From positions 1 to 5,899 of the forward strand of contig DEPT01000059.1 in assembly GCA_002358905.1 (NCBI GenBank): 5,899 bases of DNA. The letters run 5' to 3'. The DNA is from Akkermansiaceae bacterium UBA3385 (GTDB lineage: Bacteria; Verrucomicrobiota; Verrucomicrobiia; Verrucomicrobiales; Akkermansiaceae). A model generated the notes under the pieces. The model did no database searches, was not told where the DNA came from, and saw only the letters and a list, made by a program, of their open reading frames with translations. This document shows positions 1-5,040 of this stretch, piece after piece; within the stretch, counting starts at the first letter, position 1; every line of letters starts with the position of its first letter. Made by a program: the position numbers and the translations under genes.

Positions 1-1302
1 GGATTTAGCCAGTGCGCTGACATTGATGCTTCCGCTCAGGGCCAGCGTGCCGCTGTTGCTGATGGCAGAGCCCAGAGCCAGAGTCACACCATTGCCCACA
101 CTCAGGCTGCTGCTGCCGGTGGTGCTGATGATGGCATTGCCCAGCGCATTGGCATGGGTAATGGTCAGGTTACCATTACTCAGTCTCGTGCCGCCCGTGT
201 AGCTGTTATTGCCGCTGATGGTGGCTGTGCCGTTCACGGCTACCGCAGTGGTACCGCCAATGAAGCCGCCCAGGGTTCCGGAACTCAGCTGGATATTGCC
301 GCCTGTGGCCACCAGCTTATCGGTGCTGGCATTCACATGCAGCGTGCCACCCTGCATATCAATCTTCTGCAGAGCATCACCAGCCATGTCGGCAATCTTG
401 CTCACCGTGGCGGTATCATTCCCCTTCAGCAGATAGGTATCATACTGCACTGTACCCACGCCAAAGCCCGTGCCGCCCGTCATGCTCAGCGTCTGGCCAC
501 CGTAGGTCACAGTGGCGTTGGTGCTATCCACCGTGCCGTCGGCGACCAGCACAGTGAAGTCACCCGTGCGCAGGAAACCACTGCCATCCTGAGCGACAGT
601 ACCATTCTCATCCACTCGCATATTCACGTTGGTGAGGGTGGAAGCCATACCGCTGGCATTAAAGCTGCCGCTCAGCGTCAGCGTACCGTCGTTCTGCACT
701 GCTGTGCTGCCCATGTTGAAACTCGTGCCCACCAGCGTGCTGATACCGGCGAATTTCCCCAGCAGAGCACCGCCCGAGGCATTCACGGTAGCATCGGTCC
801 ACGTGCCGCTCAGCGCACCTGCCGTCAGGTTGATGGTACCGCCGTTGGCCGTCACCTCCACACCGTTGGCATCATTGGCATTCAGCACACCATCTGTAGC
901 CAATGTCACCTTGGCATTGGCGCTAGCTGCATCGTACTGGTGAATAGCCAATGCATCTGCCGTATGACCGGAAAGAATGCGGTAGGTATCATATTTCATG
1001 GTACCCACGCCCATGCCCACGCCTCCCGACATTGACAGAGTCTGCCCCTGGTATTCGACGACTGCATTCGAGCTATCCACCGTTCCTCCATTAACCAGCT
1101 GAACAGAGAAATCGTTTTCGCGGACGAAACCGCTGCCATCGGCACTGACCGTGTCGTTGATATCCACATAACTGTTCCATGTGGACGACTTGCCCAGATT
1201 CCGGGCATCATAGCTTCCACTCAGCGTCAGCGTGCCGCTGTTGCTGAAGGTTCCCGTCAGAATATGTGTGATTCCTGCGAATGTCTGCAGAGCACTGGTG
1301 CC
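1..1302 (-). repeat. Long tandem repeat in the passenger: two copies spaced 183 residues, third copy starting at the edge
   Basis: Copy 1 covers about residues 774-893 (943-1302) and copy 2 about 957-1076 (394-753). Landmarks are offset by exactly 183 residues (549 bp): GTLTLSGS (796/979), DGSGF, GTVDS, GQTLSM (859/1042) and YDTY (877/1060). A third copy begins near residue 1178 (SNSGTLALSGS, bases 1-90) and runs off the left edge. It is spaced 212 residues from copy 2, the extra 29 residues coinciding with β-strand repeat 2. Confidence 0.85.
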
Positions 1303-3621
1303 GGAGTTAGAGATAACATTTGCTACACCAGCAGCACCGATTTCCAGCGTGCCGCCGTTGAGTTGCACAGCCCCCGTACCCAGCGCGGTTGCCGTACCGG
1401 CGACCACGGTACCATCCAGAATGGAAGTGCCACCCGTATAATCATTTTCCGTATTGATGGTCAGCTTGCCCTCTCCCTTCTTCGTAAGCGCCATGCTACC
1501 CGTGAGCTTGCCGCCCTCGGTCGCATCAGCATCCCAGGTGTAATCCTGTGTGCTATCTACCAGCACACTGCCCGGGGCAATAACCCCCACCAAAGTCACG
1601 GTTCCAGCCCCCTCATCACCGAACACAACAGCGACACCATCCTCATATTCGTAATCAATCTCATCCTGTTCCCAGTTGAGGGAGGTGGTGTTCCACTTGC
1701 TATCGGCAGTTTCATTGGTCCAGGTGGCGGTCACTAAATCCGGACGCGAATCATAATACAGCCAGAGAGTATCGCCAACCCAGGACAAATCATCAAACGA
1801 TACATCCCAGCCAGCGGTTCCGCTTGTGACGGTGATATTTGTACTAGTCCAGTTGGTCGGCTGACTCACCCCGGTAAGCAAAGCAAATGTTTGACCATCA
1901 GTAATACCAGCTGCGGCATTCAGCTTAAGCGTCAGCTCGCCGGATATGGTCAGGGAGGAACTATTCAGCGTCAGCGCCGCATTTGTTGCGTGTGTATTAT
2001 CTACATTCGCAATGAGCGAACTGCCCGCGGACATGGTAATCGCGCTGTATCTTGCCTCATTCTGCCCTGCGAGTTCCAACGCAGCCCCACTGGAAATGGT
2101 GATGGCATTGTGTTGCAATGAAGAATTCCTATAGCTCGTCAGTGTTCCATCGTGAAGCAACAGGGTAGGCATACTTTCCTGACTGGCTGAAGAATGCACC
2201 TTGATACCATCAGCCATCATGATAGCGCCATCTCGAATAATGAGGCAACCATCATGCAACTGCAAGGTTCCATGTACCTCTGAGGTTTTGGAGAGCCGGA
2301 TTTCATCTGCCGTCGCTTCACGGTTAATACTGTGTGCGGCCAGAATCGCCTTCAGATTCTCCGCCGTGGAATCCGCTCCGGTGAAGATGATATCGCCGGT
2401 CTGAGGCACCTGCTTCCCAGACTCATTCTCATACCAATTGTTCAGATGAAAGGCAGAAGATGAAAAGGAAGCCACATCTATGTGTATACTATCCCGGAAC
2501 TCTATCTTACCTCCCTTGGGAGCCGAAAAATCGACAATCATTTCATCCGAGTCGTACGCAAAAATACTTTGCAGACGCAAGGTTTCCTTCTGCAAGGTAT
2601 AGTTCTTTTCAAAAACGACGGAGGCATTATTCTGTATGGAGAAAATCCCATACGTCTTATAAATCGCACCGCCATACGCATTTGTACGTGTTGCGTGTGC
2701 ATAATTCCCCAAGAATATGGTTTCACCATTGTTGTTGATTTTCAGAGTAGAACCCACAGCCGCATAAATCGCACCGCCAGCTGAAGAAAGAGAAGCAGAA
2801 CTCGCAGTGGCATTTTCTTTAAACTTTACGCTACCATTATTGCACAGCTCTATCGTACCTCTATGACCATAAAGAGCTCCGCCGGATACCGCCCCTGAAC
2901 CGGATGATGATGCCGTATTTCTTTCAAAGAGCACGCACCCGTTGTTACGCATCGTTAACTTGCCTTCTCCCACATCTATTGCTCCAGCATGTGCATAATC
3001 GGAAGATGATGATGCAGTATTTCCCTTAAACACTACACTACCGTTGTTATTCAGTGTAGCCACATTACCATTGGTATATATTGCTCCGCCGGTAGCCTGG
3101 TTACTATTATGGGTGTAACTAATATTTTGGTAGGTTATATTTGCATAGAAACTATAACTGACAGAACCGTATTTACGAGACATGATAGGAGTCAACGTAA
3201 GAGCGCCCCCTGAATGCAGCACAAGCTGCAGATTGCCATCAACAAATTGCAGAATACCACCTACCCAGAAACCGGTGCCGGGTTGGGAGGTATCGAAATA
3301 TAGTGAGGCAGCATTGTTTTCATCCGTCAGGGTCAGCGGGTTTCCATCAGCGTCTGACAGAGCGCCCACCCCGGTGAGCAGCGTGTAGGTCTTACCATCA
3401 CCTACTCCGCAATTGGAAAGGAGAAGGACGGTGTCGCCACTCAGCTGAAGCGTGCCACCTGCCAAGTCGGGAATAGAATCAGCATCGGCATAATCGATGG
3501 TCAGCGAAGCATCGCCACCCAGCGTAAGATCCGCAGCTGCGGATGTGGCTGAACAAGCAAAAGTAAAGGCGAAACAGGCCAGCAAAGCCTTACGAAGTAA
3601 AATAGGGAGATGAAGTTTCAT
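1..3621 (-). CDS. Large secreted autotransporter-type β-repeat surface protein, N-terminal 1,207 residues (C-terminus beyond the left edge)
   Basis: One uninterrupted minus-strand frame runs from the ATG at 3621-3619 to base 1. It begins with an export signal (residues 1-30) followed by low-complexity, Gly/Ser/Thr/Asn-rich β-strand sequence typical of right-handed β-helix passengers. Architecture: β module (31-140), Pmp-like GGA(I/L)/FxxN repeats (163-340), Pmp-middle-like stretch (362-425), β-helix (440-560), second copy of the first module (572-624), Trp-rich linker (about 630-700), autotransporter-associated β-strand repeat (706-761), and a long repeat from about 774 to the edge. By family knowledge such proteins sit on the cell surface as adhesins or nutrient or host contact proteins. 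The outer-membrane barrel or other anchor is not in the window, so 'autotransporter' is inferred from the passenger only. The start is chosen because the signal peptide begins there. No Shine-Dalgarno is visible, and the SIR2-like gene ends only 15 nt upstream, so translational coupling is possible. Confidence 0.88.
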   Translation of the reverse strand, partial: MKLHLPILLRKALLACFAFTFACSATSAAADLTLGGDASLTIDYADADSIPDLAGGTLQLSGDTVLLLSNCGVGDGKTYTLLTGVGALSDADGNPLTLTDENNAASLYFDTSQPGTGFWVGGILQFVDGNLQLVLHSGGALTLTPIMSRKYGSVSYSFYANITYQNISYTHNSNQATGGAIYTNGNVATLNNNGSVVFKGNTASSSSDYAHAGAIDVGEGKLTMRNNGCVLFERNTASSSGSGAVSGGALYGHRGTIELCNNGSVKFKENATASSASLSSAGGAIYAAVGSTLKINNNGETIFLGNYAHATRTNAYGGAIYKTYGIFSIQNNASVVFEKNYTLQKETLRLQSIFAYDSDEMIVDFSAPKGGKIEFRDSIHIDVASFSSSAFHLNNWYENESGKQVPQTGDIIFTGADSTAENLKAILAAHSINREATADEIRLSKTSEVHGTLQLHDGCLIIRDGAIMMADGIKVHSSASQESMPTLLLHDGTLTSYRNSSLQHNAITISSGAALELAGQNEARYSAITMSAGSSLIANVDNTHATNAALTLNSSSLTISGELTLKLNAAAGITDGQTFALLTGVSQPTNWTSTNITVTSGTAGWDVSFDDLSWVGDTLWLYYDSRPDLVTATWTNETADSKWNTTSLNWEQDEIDYEYEDGVAVVFGDEGAGTVTLVGVIAPGSVLVDSTQDYTWDADATEGGKLTGSMALTKKGEGKLTINTENDYTGGTSILDGTVVAGTATALGTGAVQLNGGTLEIGAAGVANVISNSGTSALQTFAGITHILTGTFSNSGTLTLSGSYDARNLGKSSTWNSYVDINDTVSADGSGFVRENDFSVQLVNGGTVDSSNAVVEYQGQTLSMSGGVGMGVGTMKYDTYRILSGHTADALAIHQYDAASANAKVTLATDGVLNANDANGVEVTANGGTINLTAGALSGTWTDATVNASGGALLGKFAGISTLVGTSFNMGSTAVQNDGTLTLSGSFNASGMASTLTNVNMRVDENGTVAQDGSGFLRTGDFTVLVADGTVDSTNATVTYGGQTLSMTGGTGFGVGTVQYDTYLLKGNDTATVSKIADMAGDALQKIDMQGGTLHVNASTDKLVATGGNIQLSSGTLGGFIGGTTAVAVNGTATISGNNSYTGGTRLSNGNLTITHANALGNAIISTTGSSSLSVGNGVTLALGSAISNSGTLALSGSINVSALAKS
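79..228 (-). repeat. Autotransporter-associated β-strand repeat 2 (residues 1132-1181)
   Basis: Contains TISGNNSYTGGTRL, with the Tyr-Thr-Gly-Gly-Thr core at 1141-1145, followed by GNLTI, ANALGNA and a Leu-rich strand. It lacks the LTKxGxG lead of the first copy and sits between copies 2 and 3 of the long internal repeat. Confidence 0.8.
1339..1506 (-). repeat. Autotransporter-associated β-strand repeat 1 (residues 706-761)
   Basis: The segment has the classic order: LTKKGEGKLTI (712-722), then YTGGTSI with the Tyr-Thr-Gly-Gly-Thr core (728-734), a DGTV strand, TALGTGAV (744-752) and LNGGTLE (754-760). This is the known pattern for the passenger-associated β-strand repeat found in autotransporters. 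It is the best-formed copy in the window. Confidence 0.88.
1750..1908 (-). repeat. β module B of the surface protein (residues 572-624), copy of module A
   Basis: DGQTFALLTGV at 575-585 matches DGKTYTLLTGV at 74-84, and both are followed by a Trp/Asp-rich end (here Trp613-Val-Gly-Asp, then a Leu-Tyr-Tyr-Asp strand). Right after it the sequence changes to a Trp-rich segment (TWTNE near 632, KWN near 642, NWE near 649) that leads into the first autotransporter β-strand repeat. Confidence 0.6.
2359..2538 (-). other. Stretch resembling the middle domain of chlamydial Pmp proteins (residues 362-421)
   Basis: Directly after the last FxxN repeat comes IEFRDSI (373-379), then a short Leu-Asn-Asn strand, then TGDIIFTG (408-415). 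Chlamydial Pmp middle domains have the same order: a strand ending in an FYDPI-like motif, an Asn-containing strand, then a G-x-I-x-F-S/T-G strand. The resemblance is by eye and from memory of the family. The order after the repeats supports it, but a profile search has not been done. Confidence 0.45.
2602..3090 (-). repeat. Five Chlamydia-Pmp-like GGA(I/L)…FxxN repeats (residues 178-340)
   Basis: Gly-Gly-Ala-(Ile/Leu) motifs begin at residues 178, 247, 282 and 317, with a variant Ala-Gly-Ala-Ile at 212. FxxN motifs begin at 198 (FKGN), 232 (FERN), 267 (FKEN), 303 (FLGN) and 337 (FEKN). Both series have a period of 34-36 residues (about 105 bp). A degenerate partner (TYQN, 163-166) sits one period before the first FxxN. 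Between them, each unit carries an Asn-Asn(-Asn)-Gly or Asn-Asn-Ala turn and a short β-strand. GGA(I/L/V) paired with FxxN is the hallmark of the chlamydial polymorphic membrane protein repeat. Each unit is expected to form one β-helix coil. Confidence 0.82.
3208..3405 (-). repeat. β module A of the surface protein (residues 73-138), paired with module B at 1750-1908
   Basis: This stretch opens with DGKTYTLLTGV (residues 74-84) and closes with a Trp-Val-Gly turn and an alternating hydrophobic strand near 118-135. The same pattern returns at residues 575-624 (DGQTFALLTGV, then Trp-Val-Gly-Asp and a strand). The similarity is also visible in DNA, where both copies carry CACCCCGGT on the plus strand. 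I infer two copies of a β-helix closing module that bracket the Pmp-like section. Confidence 0.65.
3532..3621 (-). other. Sec signal peptide of the surface protein
   Basis: Residues 1-30 show a basic n-region (Lys2, Arg10, Lys11), a hydrophobic core rich in Ala/Leu/Phe/Cys (about 12-24), and a small-residue ending (Ser-Ala-Ala-Ala) before Asp31, fitting cleavage by signal peptidase I around residues 28-30. Cys23 is not preceded by a proper lipobox, so a lipoprotein is less likely. Confidence 0.8.
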
Positions 3622-3636
3622 GAAATAAATGAGGAA

Positions 3637-4854
3637 TTAATGGTTAATTTTTTTGTGAAGACTAAGAAGATGGTCAAAATGAGCTCCGTTATCTATGCGT
3701 GTCAGAGGTGCAACGGGGAACAGAGCCATCGAAGGTTCCCCCTTAGGAGCGTAAAATAGCTTTCCCTTGCAGACATCGAGATACAAATGGAAATCTAATC
3801 GGGAACACAGAGGTACATTCAACTGGGCAAAGGCATTTTTAAGTTCCGCGCTTGAACATTGCCACATGCTCACTACGCCATCTAAATCGATGTAAAAATA
3901 AAGAGTCGCATACTTATTCCGCTTTGTTTCTGATACTGAAACCCACGCACAATTCGGATGTTTGGCACTGGGGACATACGCCGAAATCAAAGGAGAATCT
4001 TTACTTTCAATCTGAGGACGAGCTTCAGTACAGACGAATTGGCTATTTTCCTCCGCGTAGCGCTGCTGGTTCAGAATCAGACTCATTCGGCCATACAGCT
4101 GCAACCACGCTGCGCGATAATCACCTTGAGGAACAGGGATAAGCAAAGGCCGCGCACCATAGCTGCGCAGTAATGTTGCGAGAGCACGTTGCGGCGATTC
4201 ATCCTTTTCTGTATAAAAAAGATAAACGAAAACATGGTTCACAATGGGGGCAAAATTGCTGGTCTGCTCACGCAGACGCCGCTGGCGCTCGCGCAGGGCA
4301 CTCCAAATCAGCAATTCTCCTGCATCCATAGAAAAGCCGCAAATATGAACTTCCTTATTACAAAAGTCGTCCAGCCACTCTTGCTCAGAAAGTGTCACAG
4401 TAGCTTCAATGTACGACTGCTGAGTCATCACGAGCTTGGAATCAGCTTTACTTGCCTGTCCATGAATATGAGTTACATATTTATCAGTTCGTACCTTTTT
4501 CATACAAGGCAATTCAGCCAGAGCTGACTCCATGGCATCATCGTAATTCGTGGTCAATACTTTTGAAAACGAATCATGAACAACCTGCGCCATGAGACGA
4601 TGAGCAAAAGTCGGCTTCAAGGACTTCAGTTTTCCTCGCCACTCATCGAGGAAGTCTTTACCCTCCAACAATGCATAATTCTGTATACGTTCAATCCTCA
4701 GTGAGTATGGCAATCCAGAATCTCGCTCGGAAAGAGGTGCATAGGAAGACTCCATTTCATCGAGCAGTTTTCCCCATGAATACGTCTCATTTCTACCAGC
4801 AACACGGTTCACACCATTGCCCAAAAAAAGAATCCTCTTACCCTTATCCAACAT
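3637..4854 (-). CDS. SIR2-like domain protein, predicted NAD-binding/NAD-cleaving enzyme (405 aa)
   Basis: Sirtuin-fold signatures are visible in order. ILFLGNGVNR (8-17) replaces the usual GAG-type NAD loop, VLTTNYDDAME (99-109) carries the TTNYD motif, THIHG (128-132) has His131 at the catalytic histidine position, and HICGFSMDAGE (170-180) matches the late GxS-x-D motif. In bacteria such SIR2-like proteins are often NADases acting in anti-phage defence (as in Thoeris ThsA, DSR and Sir2-Argonaute systems), but which substrate this one uses is inference. Residues from about 265 to 405 match nothing I recognise and may be a sensing or regulatory part. There is no signal peptide or membrane segment, so it should be cytosolic. 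The ATG at 4854 lies just before the first β-strand; AAGGGG stands 2 nt upstream, a poor ribosome site by spacing. The surface-protein gene follows after 15 nt, suggesting one transcript. GC is about 47%. Confidence 0.8.
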   Translation of the reverse strand: MLDKGKRILFLGNGVNRVAGRNETYSWGKLLDEMESSYAPLSERDSGLPYSLRIERIQNYALLEGKDFLDEWRGKLKSLKPTFAHRLMAQVVHDSFSKVLTTNYDDAMESALAELPCMKKVRTDKYVTHIHGQASKADSKLVMTQQSYIEATVTLSEQEWLDDFCNKEVHICGFSMDAGELLIWSALRERQRRLREQTSNFAPIVNHVFVYLFYTEKDESPQRALATLLRSYGARPLLIPVPQGDYRAAWLQLYGRMSLILNQQRYAEENSQFVCTEARPQIESKDSPLISAYVPSAKHPNCAWVSVSETKRNKYATLYFYIDLDGVVSMWQCSSAELKNAFAQLNVPLCSRLDFHLYLDVCKGKLFYAPKGEPSMALFPVAPLTRIDNGAHFDHLLSLHKKINH

Positions 4855-4890
4855 GACCCCTTGAGTCTACGCTTTCGGAATCCGCGAATT

Positions 4891-4920
4891 ACTATACAAA
4901 AGCAATGGAATATTAACCAA
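4891..4920 (-). promoter_or_regulatory. Weak σ70-like promoter candidate facing the SIR2-like gene
   Basis: On the minus strand, TTGGTT (4920-4915) and TATAGT (4896-4891) are separated by 18 nt. The -10 is a 5/6 match to consensus and the -35 only 3/6. Transcription would start near 4884, inside the left inverted-repeat arm, about 30 nt before the ATG. AT-rich sequence makes chance matches common. Confidence 0.3.
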
Positions 4921-4937
4921 TTGCATTTCATACAAAC

Positions 4938-4955
4938 ATCAGCTGATTCTAATCA
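4938..4955. promoter_or_regulatory. Overlapping palindromes near the centre of the intergenic region
   Basis: ATCAGCTGAT (4938-4947) is a perfect 10-bp palindrome and overlaps TGATTCTAATCA (4944-4955), a 12-bp inverted repeat with a CT centre. The cluster lies within a few bases of the midpoint between the two 12-bp arms. It may be a regulator or accessory-protein site; no specific protein can be named. Confidence 0.3.
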
Positions 4956-5040
4956 CCGGGAAACGGCATCCCATGTGTAATTTATTCTGTTACATCAATC
5001 TCTTTCATGCTTGACTTGCGGATTCCGAATCCACGAGAAC

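Larger units (their letters stand above)
4874..5029. repeat. Perfect 12-bp inverted repeat pair flanking 132 bp of the divergent intergenic region
   Basis: TTCGGAATCCGC at 4874-4885 reappears as its exact reverse complement at 5018-5029. Each arm also contains a small palindrome of its own, CGGA-N-TCCG (4876-4884 and 5019-5027). The arms lie 19 nt from the SIR2-like ATG and 11 nt from the recombinase ATG. The repeat is certain; its role is not. It could be an invertible segment, crossover sites of the neighbouring recombinase, or paired operators. Confidence 0.7.

Noticed and set aside
154..1035. 293-codon plus-strand open frame
   Set aside because: It lies antisense to the repeat-rich surface-protein gene, reads as low-complexity His/Ala/Gly-rich sequence with no domain, and its openness follows from the biased codons of the real minus-strand frame.
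2602..3090. CRISPR-like array from the roughly 105-bp periodicity
   Set aside because: Units are not identical in DNA, have no uniform short repeat and spacer pattern, and are explained by the protein repeat.
1232..3388. Several plus-strand frames of 60-157 codons
   Set aside because: All are antisense or out-of-frame to the continuous 1,207-codon surface-protein gene and show no recognisable protein features.
3550..3570. Lipobox around Cys23 of the surface protein
   Set aside because: The residues before the cysteine (Thr-Phe-Ala) do not fit the Leu-x-x-Cys pattern, while a normal signal peptidase I site follows.
3601..3690. Independent promoter for the surface protein (TTGACC at 3677-3672, minus strand)
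   Set aside because: No convincing -10 lies at the right distance; only an A-run is present, so co-transcription with the SIR2-like gene is the simpler view.
3852..4856. Plus-strand frames opposite the SIR2-like gene
   Set aside because: The minus-strand frame has ordered sirtuin motifs over its full length; the antisense frames have none.
4855..5040. tRNA gene or attachment site in a tRNA end
   Set aside because: No cloverleaf-compatible sequence with a T-loop GTTCRANNC motif was found in the region.
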